Shown in pieces: positions 34,355-43,890 of a DNA stretch of 64,000 nucleotides; position 1 is the stretch's first letter; each line of letters opens with the position of its first letter. The DNA is from Pseudomonas sp. Os17. Lineage in GTDB: Bacteria > Pseudomonadota > Gammaproteobacteria > Pseudomonadales > Pseudomonadaceae. Location: contig NZ_AP014627.1 in the NCBI RefSeq assembly GCF_001547895.1, positions 2,607,501-2,671,500 on the forward strand. Reading direction: 5' to 3'. Under the pieces are notes generated by a model that was not told the DNA's origin, ran no database searches, and was given only the letters and a program-made list of their open reading frames with translations. Both the position numbers and the translations under genes were made by a program.

Positions 34355-34537
34355 ATGGCCAAGGAAATCGACAACCCCTGCATCGCCCTGTGCCAGCTCA
34401 GTGGCGACCTGTGCCTGAGTTGCGGGCGGACCAAGGACGACATCCGCAAATGGAAGCGCATGAAGCGCCCGGAAAAGATGGCCGCGGTGCAGCGGGCCAG
34501 TGCGCGGCTCAAGGCCTTGCAGAAAAAGAAGGGCTGA
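34355..34537 (+). CDS. DUF1289 small iron/zinc-binding-type protein
   Basis: A 60-residue protein with the DUF1289 cysteine pattern NPCIALCQLSGDLCLSCGRT (four cysteines, C-x3-C and C-x2-C), followed by a basic Lys-rich tail. The cysteines could bind zinc or an iron-sulfur cluster; the function of the family is unknown. It follows the 123-aa gene by 3 bp and shares its transcript. Confidence 0.85.
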   Translation: MAKEIDNPCIALCQLSGDLCLSCGRTKDDIRKWKRMKRPEKMAAVQRASARLKALQKKKG

Positions 34538-34547
34538 GGCGCAGGGC

Positions 34548-35033
34548 TCAGGCCAGGTGCTGGAAGTGCCCGGCGCCGAGACGCCTGACACTCAGCCAGA
34601 ACTCGGCCTCAGGTTCATATTCGGCCAGAGGCACCCGCTGCTCCTGTCCCAGTTCGTCTACCACCATCACGCTGGCGTCCCAGTCGAAATCCGGGTTCAG
34701 GGAGATGCTGTAGGACGGACAGGGGCTGTCGAGCTCGAAATGAATCGAGTAGACCTCCAGCGGCGGGCACCCCAGGGTGCCTTGCCGATACAGCTGCCAG
34801 ACCTGGCGTATGGCCGGTTCACACCATTGCTCGGCAAAGGCCAGGGCCTGGGGGATGTCGTCCCAGGCGGCCTGTACCTGTTGCTGCGCCATCGCGAGCC
34901 GACGCCGGGGCGGCTCGTTGCCCGGATGCTGGACGTAGATCAGGCGGCTGCCGAACTGCAATTCACATTGCATCACGCCGACAGCGCTTTCCCAGTGACC
35001 GAGCATCGCCTCATTCAACAGGTCGATGTGCAT
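34548..35033 (-). CDS. Hypothetical protein (161 aa)
   Basis: A soluble protein of 161 residues starting MHIDLLNEAMLGHWESAVGVM. It contains PPLEVYSIHFELDSPCPSYS and WDASVMVVDELGQEQRVPL, mostly beta-strand in character. No family is recognised. It lies 13 bp downstream of the lysE-like gene on the same strand, so it is likely cotranscribed with it, and is convergent with the DUF1289 gene. Confidence 0.65.
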   Translation of the reverse strand: MHIDLLNEAMLGHWESAVGVMQCELQFGSRLIYVQHPGNEPPRRRLAMAQQQVQAAWDDIPQALAFAEQWCEPAIRQVWQLYRQGTLGCPPLEVYSIHFELDSPCPSYSISLNPDFDWDASVMVVDELGQEQRVPLAEYEPEAEFWLSVRRLGAGHFQHLA

Positions 35034-35046
35034 GGCGTCTGGTTGC

Positions 35047-35688
35047 CTAAGCCGTTTGCCGACGCATGGCCAGGATGGTGGTGCCGAAGAAGATGAAGGT
35101 CGAACCCACCACGCGATTGACCCACTTGGACAGGGCCGGCCGGGTCAGCACGCCCTTGGCTCGGGACGCGAGCACGGCGTAGACGCTGAGAGAGATCAGC
35201 GACAGGGCCATGAAGATCAGGGTCAGGATGAAGAACTGCGGCAACAGCGCGGCGTGCTGATCGATGAACTGCGGGAACAGCGCGGTGAAGAAGATCGTCG
35301 CCTTGGGGTTGGTGGCGGCGGTCAGGAAGGCCGACTTGAACAGCTTGAGGCGGGGTGGCGGGGCGAGCTTGCCGTCGCCGGCGCTGCTCGCACTCAGCAG
35401 CTGGCTTTTGCTGAACAGCTGCTTGGCACCGAGGTAGAACAGATAGCCGGCGCCGACGATTTTCACCGCATTGAAGACCCACTCGGAACTGGCGATCAGC
35501 GCGCCGAGGCCAAGCATGGCAGCGGCGGACATGCAGAACAGCCCGCTGATATTGCCCAGGGATGACCAGAGGGTGGACTTGGCGCCGTAGGCCACGCTGT
35601 TGTGCAGCGCCACCAGGGTGGCGGGGCCGGGGCTGGCAATGGCGATCGCCGCTACCAGGGTGTAGGTCAGTATCGAGTGAGCATCCAT
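35047..35688 (-). CDS. LysE family amino-acid exporter
   Basis: A 213-residue inner-membrane protein with six hydrophobic segments and the LysE/RhtB N-terminus AIAIASPGPATLVALHNSVAYGAK. The NPKATIFFTALFPQFID loop is characteristic. These proteins export amino acids such as lysine, threonine or homoserine. It begins at the ATG at 35688 and has a 161-aa hypothetical gene 13 bp downstream on the same strand. Confidence 0.9.
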   Translation of the reverse strand: MDAHSILTYTLVAAIAIASPGPATLVALHNSVAYGAKSTLWSSLGNISGLFCMSAAAMLGLGALIASSEWVFNAVKIVGAGYLFYLGAKQLFSKSQLLSASSAGDGKLAPPPRLKLFKSAFLTAATNPKATIFFTALFPQFIDQHAALLPQFFILTLIFMALSLISLSVYAVLASRAKGVLTRPALSKWVNRVVGSTFIFFGTTILAMRRQTA

Positions 35689-35933
35689 GGAACGGACTCG
35701 TCTTGCAGAAAAAGGGGGCTTGATTCTATCGGGGTGGTGGCGAGCTGTAAGCCAAAAAAACAGGGTTTTGCGATCTTCGCTCGCGATCGGCTGGGCAGCT
35801 GTGGTGGCGCATCCGGGCCGATTGTCAATCATTGCTGCAATCGATAGTTATCATCAAAAAGTGCAGGTTCCGTTTTTCTGGCAAAGGAGGAAGATAGCGC
35901 TTACACCGTGCTTGCTGCAGAAGGAAATACCCG

Positions 35934-36608
35934 ATGAGAATCTCGACTTTAGTGACCCTTGTGGTGCTTTTGATCGCGGGAACCGGGGCTTCTGCGGCCA
36001 GCCAGGGCGCTGATGACGCCTCCTGCCACTTCCTGCCCATGGCCGACAGCGGGGCCGATCTGCGGCACGCCCAGTCGGTCGGGGTGCTGTACAGCGAAAA
36101 CACCCTCAATACCCTGGAATACCTGGAGCACTACCACTCGGTGGCGCTGAACGGGGCAAAAAATGCCGGGCTCGACCCGCGCATCAGTGCCGCCTTTGTC
36201 GACAGCTCCGATCCGCAGCGGGCGATCAACTGGTTGATGGCGTCGTTGCAGAAACACTTCGCCAGCGTGACGCTGTATGACAGCCTCGATGCGCTGGTCC
36301 AGGCTCGCCCCGATGCGGTGGTGATGCTCGACACCTACAACCAGCTGGTGACCAAGGGCAACAGCAAGGTGGAAGCGCGGTTTATCGCCAAGTTCTATGA
36401 CGCCAACCTGCAATACATCGGGCAGGCCGAAGGCATCCAGGCCAAGGTGCTGCCGTCGGTCTGGGTTCGCGGCAAGGCGGCGCCGGAGATTGCCGCGCAG
36501 ATCAATCAGCAGACCGAACTGCAGGTCGACGCGCTGAAGCAATTCGATGCATCGCTCAAGGCCCTGGTGAGCCAGGGGGAAGCCGGTCAGGTGGCGACCA
36601 ATCGCTAG
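35934..36608 (+). CDS. Exported hypothetical protein (224 aa)
   Basis: A 224-residue protein with a signal peptide (LVTLVVLLIAGTGASA-ASQG) and an acidic mature part containing ASCHFLPMADSGADL and LNTLEYLEHYHSVALNGAK. The C-terminal half is helical. No family recognised. A near-perfect terminator follows the stop codon. It is a single gene. Confidence 0.7.
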   Translation: MRISTLVTLVVLLIAGTGASAASQGADDASCHFLPMADSGADLRHAQSVGVLYSENTLNTLEYLEHYHSVALNGAKNAGLDPRISAAFVDSSDPQRAINWLMASLQKHFASVTLYDSLDALVQARPDAVVMLDTYNQLVTKGNSKVEARFIAKFYDANLQYIGQAEGIQAKVLPSVWVRGKAAPEIAAQINQQTELQVDALKQFDASLKALVSQGEAGQVATNR

Positions 36609-36629
36609 CCAGGTGCTTGTCGCCAGCTA

Positions 36630-36655
36630 AAACGCCCCGATTGATCGGGGCGTTT
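36630..36655. terminator. Rho-independent terminator
   Basis: Perfect 11-bp inverted repeat AAACGCCCCGA/TCGGGGCGTTT with a 4-nt loop. A-rich on one side and T-rich on the other, it can end transcription on both strands between this gene and the convergent CAP-domain gene. Confidence 0.9.
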
Positions 36656-36723
36656 GCATTTTGGGGCCGGTGTGAGCGCGGTCGACGGCCAGTGTCTGCC
36701 GGCCGGGCGCCGCGCCCGAGGCC

Positions 36724-37575
36724 TCAGGGCGCGCCGAACATCGCGGTCCAGTAGATCCCGGCGTCGCTTTTCGGGTCCACCGCGTAGGCCGCGCCCAGTT
36801 CGCGGTAGGCCGGGTTCATCAGGTTGGCGCAATGCCCGGGGCTGGCCAGCCAGCCGTCCAGCACCTTGCGCACCGTGTCCTGGCCGGCGGCGATGTTCTC
36901 GCCCACCTGCTGGCCGGCATAGCCTGCCAGTTCCGCGCGGTCGCCCGGGGTGCGGCCGTCGTGGTCCTTGTGGTCGAAGTAGTTCTGGTTGGCCATGGCC
37001 CGGCTGTGGGCTTCGGCGGTGCTGCCCAGGGTGGCGTTCCAGGCCAGCGGCGCGGTGGCGGTGAAGTGCTGCTCGCCGCATTGCCGCGGCTGGCTGCGGG
37101 CCGTGTTGATCTGGGCCAGCAATTGCTGGCCCTCGGCTTGCCAATCGCCGAGACGCGCGGACAGCAGCGGCCGGGCAAGCACAATGCGCCACTGGTTGGC
37201 CTGGCGATTGACGCCGATGTCGACGAACTGCGGGTCCAGCACTACCTGGCAGAAGCTCTCGCGCACCGCCTGCATCGCCGCCTGGGCGTTCCGTGGTCCG
37301 GAGAGGCTGATGGCCTGCACGTTGACCATGGGGTAGGCCGCCCGTGCCAGGGCCTGCTGCAGGTCGCCGACATTTTCCACCGGCAGGATCAACCGCGGGT
37401 CGCCGGTCAGTGGCGGCAGCTCCGAGGAGGCCTGGTTGGCGCAGCGTTGTGGCTGGCTGCGGTAGGCGTTGATCGACTCGATCAGTTGCGACTGGTCGTC
37501 GGCGGCGGCGCCAGTGGCCGCCAGCACGCCCAACGACAGGACGGCGGCGGGCAAGAGCAATGAGCGCATGGGCAT
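36724..37575 (-). CDS. CAP/SCP domain exported protein
   Basis: A 283-residue protein with a signal peptide (LLLPAAVLSLGVLAATGAAA-DDQ). The second half is a CAP (SCP/PR1) domain: STAEAHSRAMANQNYFDHKDHDG, then AGYAGQQVGENIAAGQDTVRKVLDGWLASPGHCANLMNPAY with the conserved His and Glu positions (HxxENxx-type; GENIA) and the C-terminal YWTAMFGAP. Its first half repeats a degenerate CAP-like segment (INAYRSQPQRC... INTARSQPRQC). Role unknown; bacterial CAP proteins often bind lipids or are protective. Confidence 0.85.
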   Translation of the reverse strand: MPMRSLLLPAAVLSLGVLAATGAAADDQSQLIESINAYRSQPQRCANQASSELPPLTGDPRLILPVENVGDLQQALARAAYPMVNVQAISLSGPRNAQAAMQAVRESFCQVVLDPQFVDIGVNRQANQWRIVLARPLLSARLGDWQAEGQQLLAQINTARSQPRQCGEQHFTATAPLAWNATLGSTAEAHSRAMANQNYFDHKDHDGRTPGDRAELAGYAGQQVGENIAAGQDTVRKVLDGWLASPGHCANLMNPAYRELGAAYAVDPKSDAGIYWTAMFGAP

Positions 37576-37669
37576 GCAAGTCTCCCGGAAAATGGACAGC
37601 GCCCATGATGCACCCGGCGCCGGGGCATTTCATCCGCCGGCGGATGAAATCGGTGTTAGCCGGGGGGCC

Positions 37670-38365
37670 TCAATGGAAGTCGTAGTACAGCGCCCATTCG
37701 CCGCTGCCGGGGTGCTTCCAGAACATCAGGCTGCCGCTGTCCACCACGTTGAGGTTGATCTTGGCGTCGGAGGAAATCTGCATCACGAACTCGAAACCGT
37801 CCCCGGCATCGATCCCCGACTGGCAGAACGATGGGTAGCCCCCGAGCTTGTGCTGATAGCAATGGCTCACCAAGTCGTAGTAGCACTCGATCTGCCCGGA
37901 ACGCTCCAGTTCGAGGATTTCCCGCTCCAGGTCTTCCGGCACGCCACCGCCGTCCCACAGCGGATAGTCCTCGGGCACGGCCTGGGCCTTGACCGGGAAG
38001 GGTTTGAGAAAGGCTCCCGGGGCCGACAGCTCCTTGCGCACCAGGACATCCTCGGCACGGTATTCGCGAATCAGCCAGCGCTCGCCCATGGGTTCTAGGG
38101 GCTCGGGGAAGGGGTTGGCGACGAACACCGTGAGCACCCGCACGCCGTCCAGCAGCGGGCTGTGCCAGGGCAGGGCCGGCAGGTAGAACTGGGCGAACGG
38201 CAGCAGGGTTTCTCCGGCACTGTTGCGCGGCAGCTCTTCATCCTCGCGAAACAGAAAGACCCGGCCCAGCCAGCTTTCCTCGTCGCTGTGGGTCGGGCGA
38301 AAGCCGCCGGGGATCAATTGCAGTGCCGGCTTGGCCAACTGGCGCTGGATTTCCTGAATGTCCAT
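37670..38365 (-). CDS. DUF1963 (YwqG-like) protein
   Basis: A 231-residue soluble protein with the YwqG/DUF1963 features: GLPWHSPLLDG-type segment (LPALPWHSPLLDGVRVLTVF), HKLGGYPSFCQSGIDAGDGFEFVMQI and the C-terminal SGSLMFWKHPGSGEW. The HxxGGxP motif is the family signature. YwqG-like proteins occur near polymorphic toxin systems as possible immunity proteins, but here none is adjacent. Start at ATG 38365. Confidence 0.85.
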   Translation of the reverse strand: MDIQEIQRQLAKPALQLIPGGFRPTHSDEESWLGRVFLFREDEELPRNSAGETLLPFAQFYLPALPWHSPLLDGVRVLTVFVANPFPEPLEPMGERWLIREYRAEDVLVRKELSAPGAFLKPFPVKAQAVPEDYPLWDGGGVPEDLEREILELERSGQIECYYDLVSHCYQHKLGGYPSFCQSGIDAGDGFEFVMQISSDAKINLNVVDSGSLMFWKHPGSGEWALYYDFH

Positions 38366-38443
38366 GGTCAGGGCTGATTTCCTGTCAGGGGAAGGGGGCG
38401 GGCAATGTAACAAAGGTTGCGGGGAGGCAGTAGCTCGGTGTGT

Positions 38444-39403
38444 TCAGCGCAGTTGTCGCGGCGTGGCGTTGAGCAGCTTGCGCATCAGCCGGCGCAGGGC
38501 GGTGGCGTCCTGATAGCCCACCTGTTCGGCGACGCTTTCCACCGAGTACTTGCTGTTCTGCAGCAGCGCCCGGGCGCGGTTCAATTGCACGCGCTGGATC
38601 AAGCGCAAGCTGCTGTGGCCGGTGGCCTTGCGCACCTGACGGCCCAGGGTGCGTTCGGACATGCCGAACTGCGCCGCCAGTTCGCCGACGCTGGGCAGCC
38701 TGGGCAGACAGGATTCGATATGGGCGGTGAGACGAGCGATCAGGGCGTTGCCCTGAGCCATCATCGCCGGGACCGGACAAGGCGCTTGCAACTGGCGCCG
38801 ATCAATCAGCAGCACCTGTCCCACGGCGTCCGCCAGGGCCGGGGAGAAGCGCCTGCGCAACAAGTGCAACATCAGGTCGGACTGGCCGATGGCTGCACCG
38901 GCGGTGGTCAGCGGCGGATCGACGATGACCATCTGATCCGGGTCCACGCGGCAGTCGGCGACCCACTCCTGCAGCAGCGGCGCCAGCCACCAGGAGGTGG
39001 TCACCCGGCGCCCGTGCAACAGCCCGGCGGCTTGCAGCAGGAACACCGCGGAACAGGAGGCCGCGACTTCCGCACCGCTGTGCACGTGTTGGCGCAGGGC
39101 CTGGAGCACGGGGGCCACCTCCGCATGCTGCAGGCGCTGGGCGATGGCCTCCGGGGTGTCGAGGCCCAGCCCCGGCAGAATCCAGCAGGAGCGGTCGTCG
39201 GCCGTGGCGTCCAGGGCCTCGACGTCCAGCAGCAAGCCTTGCCCCAGGCGCACCTGGCCTGCCTGCAGCGCACAGACCCGCCAGCGCGGCGCGCCCAGTC
39301 CCAGGCGCGGAGCCAGCAGGGCGGCGCAGGACAGCATGTCCAAGGTCAGGGCGACGCTGGAGGCAAAGGCACCGGGAAGCAGCAGGACAGTGAAATCGTT
39401 CAT
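38444..39403 (-). CDS. GlxA-type AraC regulator (DJ-1-like domain + AraC HTH)
   Basis: A 319-residue regulator. Residues about 1-180 form a DJ-1/PfpI-like domain (FTVLLLPGAFASSVALTLDMLS; VAASCSAVFLLQAAGLL), and the C-terminal 100 residues form an AraC HTH pair (SVGELAAQFGMSERTLGRQVRKATG; SVESVAEQVGYQDATALRRLMRK). GlxA-family members regulate amine or arginine-related catabolism in other pseudomonads. It is divergent from the tautomerase gene, 97 bp apart, which it probably controls. Confidence 0.9.
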   Translation of the reverse strand: MNDFTVLLLPGAFASSVALTLDMLSCAALLAPRLGLGAPRWRVCALQAGQVRLGQGLLLDVEALDATADDRSCWILPGLGLDTPEAIAQRLQHAEVAPVLQALRQHVHSGAEVAASCSAVFLLQAAGLLHGRRVTTSWWLAPLLQEWVADCRVDPDQMVIVDPPLTTAGAAIGQSDLMLHLLRRRFSPALADAVGQVLLIDRRQLQAPCPVPAMMAQGNALIARLTAHIESCLPRLPSVGELAAQFGMSERTLGRQVRKATGHSSLRLIQRVQLNRARALLQNSKYSVESVAEQVGYQDATALRRLMRKLLNATPRQLR

Positions 39404-39500
39404 TGGCCGATTATGCACGAAAGATGTCGAATCGGTCGCTGTTGGCCAAGCCGGGCAGGGGGCTCAATAGCGGCTCATTTTTCTTCGAGTGGTGATAGCG

Positions 39501-39956
39501 ATGCCCAACATCCTGATCAAGATTCCCCAGGGCGCCTTCAATGCCCAGCAGCGCGAGCGGATCCTGCATGAGGTGACGCAAGTGGCGCTGGACGTCGAGC
39601 AGATCGGCGAGGACCCACGTCAGCGGGCTTTGTGCTGGGTCTTGCTGGAGGAGCTGGCCGCGGGCACCTGGCGTTGTGGCGGCGCCGATCTCGGGGCCCA
39701 GGCGCTGCCTTGCCTGATTCAGGTCAAGGTGCCCGTCGGCGTGCTCGATAGCGCCCGGCGCCAGGCCTATGTCGCCGGCTTGCATCAGGCCCTGGCGGCG
39801 TGCCGGTCGGCAGAGGACGGGCGGGTGCTGATGACCTCGATCCTCTTGGACGAGGTGCCCGATGGCACCTGGGGCGCCAACGGTACCTTGTGGCATCTGG
39901 CGGATTTCGCCCGGGCGGCGGGGTACCGGTACCTGTCCCCGGGCAACGGCCAGTAG
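39501..39956 (+). CDS. Tautomerase-like protein
   Basis: A 151-residue protein starting M-P-N-I-L-I-K-I-P-Q-G, so that removal of Met would expose the N-terminal Pro used as catalytic base in 4-oxalocrotonate tautomerase-like enzymes. It appears as two fused beta-alpha-beta units (the second begins ALPCLIQVKVPVGVLD). The substrate is unknown. It is divergent from the GlxA-type regulator, consistent with inducible expression. Confidence 0.75.
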   Translation: MPNILIKIPQGAFNAQQRERILHEVTQVALDVEQIGEDPRQRALCWVLLEELAAGTWRCGGADLGAQALPCLIQVKVPVGVLDSARRQAYVAGLHQALAACRSAEDGRVLMTSILLDEVPDGTWGANGTLWHLADFARAAGYRYLSPGNGQ

Positions 39957-39971
39957 TTCAGGCTCCCGGTC

Positions 39972-40466
39972 TCAGGCGTCGCGGCCGTGGGCCGCCGCCG
40001 CGAGCTGCGAGGTATCGACCCGGACGAAGATCGAATCGCCGATGGCGGTCAGCACATCGTCGGCGTACACCTCGCAGATCACCCGGCTCTTGCGGCCCAC
40101 CTCGCCGTCGACCCGGGCCCGCAGGGTCAGCGGCACGCCCATGGGCGTGGGCTTGATGAACTTGATGCCCAGGTTGCCGGTCACGCAGTCGATGCGTGGC
40201 AGGCTGCCCGGTTCACGCTGCTCGTGGCGGTAGTGATAGGCCATGGCGGTCCAGTTGGAATGGCAGTCCACCAGCATGGCGATCAGACCGCCATAGACCA
40301 GGTCCGGCCAGCCGCAGTACTGGGATTGCGGCAGGTGCTCGGCGATCACATGCACGCCGTCTGCGTGCCAGTGGCTCTTGATGTGCAGGCCGTGGTGGTT
40401 GCGGCTGCCGCAGCCGAAGCACACGCCCTCGGGGGCGGTGGTGTCTTGCAGGGATGTCTCGTGCAT
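39972..40466 (-). CDS. PaaI-like hotdog-fold thioesterase
   Basis: A 164-residue protein of the PaaI/4HBT hotdog group: an N-terminal CFGCGSRNHHGLHIK cysteine-containing element, LVYGGLIAMLVDCHSNWTAMAYHY (central helix with conserved G and D), and LGIKFIKPTPMGVPLTLRARV. It should hydrolyse acyl-CoA thioesters. It is convergent with the tautomerase gene. About 720 bp without a gene follow toward mqo. Confidence 0.85.
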   Translation of the reverse strand: MHETSLQDTTAPEGVCFGCGSRNHHGLHIKSHWHADGVHVIAEHLPQSQYCGWPDLVYGGLIAMLVDCHSNWTAMAYHYRHEQREPGSLPRIDCVTGNLGIKFIKPTPMGVPLTLRARVDGEVGRKSRVICEVYADDVLTAIGDSIFVRVDTSQLAAAAHGRDA

Positions 40467-41190
40467 GGTTGTTCTTCTTGTCCTTGACGATGGTCTGGCA
40501 GGTGGTGCGGGGGCTCATGATGCCCGCCCCATCGCTGCTCGCCAAGGCGCAGCGCAGTGCTGTGGCGCGCTGATCGGCCAGCGTCGTTGTGACGCATTGA
40601 TTGCGGCGGGTGTCGTAGTGGGTCGCGGTTTGTCCGGGGCCCAGGGCAGCCGCTCCGGCCAAGACAGGCTGATGCCGTAATGATATTCTTGCGCTGAATC
40701 GGTTCATCGTTTGTGCGGAAATACCTCCCCCATGCTTTGCTTCAAGTGGCCTGATCGGGTCCTTGCAAGCGGGCGGGAGTGTCCGGGCAAACCTGCCGAA
40801 TGCAATGTCAGGCAGTGTTCGTTTACCTCCTTTGGTTGAACCCGACCCTTCTTTTCCTGCTGGCCCCGTGTGACGGGCGCCGGCATTGTGCGTCGTGCCG
40901 AGGCCGGTGCCGGTGAAAGGAGTGGGGCTTCGCAGCCGGCAGGCGATGTCCCGTGATGTGTCCTGAGAAACAAGTGTCACTCAAGTAGCTGAAGCCAAAA
41001 ACGACAAGAAGTCAGCGCCCGAGCGATATAAAACTGAGGTCGAGCCAGTCTCGTCGGCCTTGTGTGCCCACCCTCCAGTTCTTTATGAATGCGTGTGTCC
41101 AGGGCCTGCGAAATGCCTGTTTCGCCAGGTGCCGAGTGCGCAGGATCGAGGATGGGGCGGCGGATGGCGTTCTATCGTAGGTACTACAGA
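40467..41190. other. Long intergenic region upstream of mqo
   Basis: About 720 bp with no convincing protein gene: the open frames here have no ribosome-binding site and no recognisable sequence. An AT-rich segment GATATAAAACT at 41024-41034 could be part of the mqo promoter. No tRNA, repeat or clear terminator was seen. Confidence 0.5.
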
Positions 41191-42828
41191 ATGTTGAAGA
41201 AAGTGAACACGGCCCTGATCGGGCTGGCGATGTCGATAGGCCTCACGACCGCGCACGCGGCTGAGCCGAAGAAAGTGGATGTGCTGCTGATCGGTGGCGG
41301 CATCATGAGTTCGACCCTTGGGGTCTGGCTCAATGAGCTGCAGCCGGATTGGTCGATGGAGATGGTCGAGCGCCTGGATGGCGTGGCTGAAGAAAGCTCC
41401 AACGGCTGGAACAACGCCGGTACGGGTCACTCCGCTTTGGCCGAGCTGAACTACACCCCGGAAGGCAAGGACGGCAAGATCGAGATCGCCAAGGCCATCG
41501 AGATCAACGAAGCGTTCCAGATTTCCCGGCAGTTCTGGTCCTGGCAGGTCAAGAACGGCGTGCTGAAGAACCCGCGTTCGTTCATCAACTCCACGCCGCA
41601 CATGAGCTTTGTCTGGGGCGATGACAACATCAAGTTCCTCAAGGCTCGCTACGAGGCCCTGCAGGCCAGCCCGCTGTTCAGCGGCATGCAGTACTCCGAA
41701 GACGCCGAGCAGATCAAGAAGTGGGTGCCACTGATGATGGAAGGTCGTGATCCGGCGCAGAAGATCGCTGCGACCTGGACCCCGATCGGCACCGACGTCA
41801 ACTTCGGCGAGATCACTCGCCAGTTCGTTGCCCACCTGCAGGCCCAGCCGAACTTTGCCCTCAAGCTGTCCAGCGAAGTGCAGGACATCGAGCGCAATGA
41901 AGACGGCTCGTGGCGCGTGACCTACAAGAACCTCAAGGACGGTTCGAAAACCGAGACCGACGCCAAGTTCGTGTTCATCGGTGCCGGCGGCGGTGCCCTG
42001 CACCTGCTGCAGAAGTCGGGCATTCCTGAAGCCAACGAATACGCCGGCTTCCCGGTGGGTGGCTCGTTCCTGGTGACCGATAACGCCACCGTGGCCGAGC
42101 AGCATCTGGCCAAGGCCTACGGCAAGGCTTCGGTGGGCGCACCGCCGATGTCGGTTCCGCACCTGGACACCCGCGTGCTGGACGGCAAGCGAGTGATCCT
42201 GTTTGGCCCATTCGCCACCTTCTCCACCAAGTTCCTCAAGGAAGGTTCGTACTTCGACCTGCTGACCAGCACCACCACCCACAACTTCTGGCCGATGACC
42301 AAAGTCGGCATCGAACAGTACCCGTTGGTGGAATACCTGGCCGGCCAGCTGATGCTCTCGGATGACGACCGCTTCAACGCCCTGAAGGAATACTTCCCCA
42401 ACGCCAAGAAAGAAGACTGGCGCCTGTGGCAGGCCGGTCAGCGCGTGCAGATCATCAAGCGTGACGAAGAGAAGGGCGGCGTGCTGAAACTGGGCACCGA
42501 GATCGTCGCTTCCCAGGACGGCAGCATCGCCGGTCTGCTGGGCGCTTCCCCAGGTGCCTCGACCGCCGCGCCGATCATGCTCAGCGTGCTGCAGAAAGTC
42601 TTCAAGGACCAGGTCGCGACGCCAGCCTGGCAAGAGAAGCTGAAGCAGATCGTACCGAGCTACGGCACCGCCCTGAACGACAGCCCCGAGCGTGTGGCCA
42701 AAGAGTGGGCCTACACCGCCGAAGTGCTGCAACTGACCCCGCCACCTGCGGTGAAAGGTGCAGCGCCTCAGGCTCCGGCCAGCATGGCCAAGCCCGAGAG
42801 CAACCCAGCGGCCGACATGGCGCTGTAA
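41191..42828 (+). CDS. mqo: Malate:quinone oxidoreductase
   Basis: A 545-residue FAD enzyme. It starts [17 protein letters not shown], has an export-like hydrophobic N-terminus and the FAD-binding [20 protein letters not shown]; the family blocks [24 protein letters not shown] and [21 protein letters not shown] follow. Mqo oxidises malate to oxaloacetate and passes electrons to membrane quinone, replacing or helping malate dehydrogenase in the TCA cycle. The ATG at 41191 is favoured over the upstream ATGs at 41164 and 41089. A long leader precedes it and a GC hairpin follows. Confidence 0.96.
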   Translation: MLKKVNTALIGLAMSIGLTTAHAAEPKKVDVLLIGGGIMSSTLGVWLNELQPDWSMEMVERLDGVAEESSNGWNNAGTGHSALAELNYTPEGKDGKIEIAKAIEINEAFQISRQFWSWQVKNGVLKNPRSFINSTPHMSFVWGDDNIKFLKARYEALQASPLFSGMQYSEDAEQIKKWVPLMMEGRDPAQKIAATWTPIGTDVNFGEITRQFVAHLQAQPNFALKLSSEVQDIERNEDGSWRVTYKNLKDGSKTETDAKFVFIGAGGGALHLLQKSGIPEANEYAGFPVGGSFLVTDNATVAEQHLAKAYGKASVGAPPMSVPHLDTRVLDGKRVILFGPFATFSTKFLKEGSYFDLLTSTTTHNFWPMTKVGIEQYPLVEYLAGQLMLSDDDRFNALKEYFPNAKKEDWRLWQAGQRVQIIKRDEEKGGVLKLGTEIVASQDGSIAGLLGASPGASTAAPIMLSVLQKVFKDQVATPAWQEKLKQIVPSYGTALNDSPERVAKEWAYTAEVLQLTPPPAVKGAAPQAPASMAKPESNPAADMAL

Positions 42829-42834
42829 GCCTCG

Positions 42835-42861
42835 GCCCCGCCCGCGTTCGTCGGGCGGGGC
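42835..42861 (+). terminator. Hairpin after mqo
   Basis: Perfect 10-bp inverted repeat GCCCCGCCCG/CGGGCGGGGC with a 7-nt loop, 6 bp after the mqo stop codon. No T-tract follows. Confidence 0.6.
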
Positions 42862-43097
42862 ACTGCGGCGGCCAGCGTGCCGCCGTCTCCTGTGCCGGTT
42901 GCGCCGCCCCCAAGAGGGGCGCGCAACCTGCCGGCCCGGCCGGCATCCGCAGCCTCCTCAATCCATTGCCTGCCTGTTCGACGACCCCGCGTGCCCGCCG
43001 CACCGGCGTGGCTGTGCGCCTGAGCGGCCCGCAGCGGGTTATCATGGCGCCGCCCGCCATGCCCGGGCATGCCCCCATCCTCGGAGTCACCGCCTCG

Positions 43098-43820
43098 ATG
43101 TCCAGCATCACCCTGTTCCAAGCCCCGCCGCCCGAAGCCATCCAGAGCCAGATCCAGCAGATGGTGGTGGACTACATCAGCGACATCAGCGCGGTGGCCA
43201 TCGCCCCCAGCAACCCGCTGTACAACCTGTACCAGTACGGCGTCGGCTACGAGGTGCACCTGTACCTGCAGGCCATGGACGGCTCCCGGGGGATCGCGGT
43301 AGAGCTGGTGGTGGCCACCGACACTCAGGACCCTGAAAAGGTACTGGGTTTCACCCTGTACCTGCCGCTCAAGGACGACCCCCGGGCCTGTGCCGTGGCC
43401 TACATGGCGGTGCTGCAAAGCCATCGGCGCCAGGGCATTGCCCGGCAGATGCTGGAGGCCATGCGCGCGCGTTACCCCCATGCCGAGCTGGCCTGCCACG
43501 TGGCCAAAGTGGCGTGCTTCGAGGCCCTGGGCTTTCAACTGCTGAGTGCTCGCGGCCCGCAGGTGCTGATGAATACCCAAGACCATGGCAGCGACGGCCT
43601 GCTGGCGGTGCTGGACGTGGCGCCGATCTACCAATCGCTGGAAGTGCGGCAGATCCACACCTACCTGCTGGCCCAGCACGGGCGCAAGGCCATGCTGGAA
43701 GCGGAGAAAAAGCGCGACCGGCATCTGGACCAGATGACCCGGCAAGCCCAGGCGCTGGTACGCGAGCGCTTGGGCGAGGCCGCGCTGTACAACGCACGGC
43801 CGCCTCAACTGATTCCCTGA
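43098..43820 (+). CDS. GNAT family acetyltransferase (240 aa)
   Basis: A 240-residue protein with an N-terminal 60-residue helical region (ITLFQAPPPEAIQSQIQQMV), then a GNAT fold with AVAYMAVLQSHRRQGIARQMLEAMRAR (acetyl-CoA motif A) and VAKVACFEALGFQLLSARG (motif B), and a long C-terminal helix. This is larger than simple GNATs and could be a peptidyl or small-amine acetyltransferase; the substrate is unknown. The ATG at 43098 opens MSSITLF. Single gene, 69 bp before a DeoR-type regulator. Confidence 0.8.
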   Translation: MSSITLFQAPPPEAIQSQIQQMVVDYISDISAVAIAPSNPLYNLYQYGVGYEVHLYLQAMDGSRGIAVELVVATDTQDPEKVLGFTLYLPLKDDPRACAVAYMAVLQSHRRQGIARQMLEAMRARYPHAELACHVAKVACFEALGFQLLSARGPQVLMNTQDHGSDGLLAVLDVAPIYQSLEVRQIHTYLLAQHGRKAMLEAEKKRDRHLDQMTRQAQALVRERLGEAALYNARPPQLIP

Positions 43821-43860
43821 TCGCGCCCGCTTGTGTTCGGCAGAGGGCTTGGCTAATCTC

Positions 43861-43890
43861 GCAAAAACACGCAAAAGCGGGCAATAACAT
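43861..43890 (+). promoter_or_regulatory. Three phased GCAAWAAC-type repeats on the DeoR start codon
   Basis: Three consecutive 10-bp units, GCAAAAACAC, GCAAAAGCGG and GCAATAACAT, each beginning GCAA and repeated with helical period 10. The last runs into the ATG of the DeoR-type gene. The array could be the operator bound by the product (autoregulation). Confidence 0.5.

Noticed and set aside
40704..40973. Minus-strand frame of 89 codons in the mqo upstream region
   Set aside because: No ribosome-binding site and no resemblance to a known protein; likely chance.
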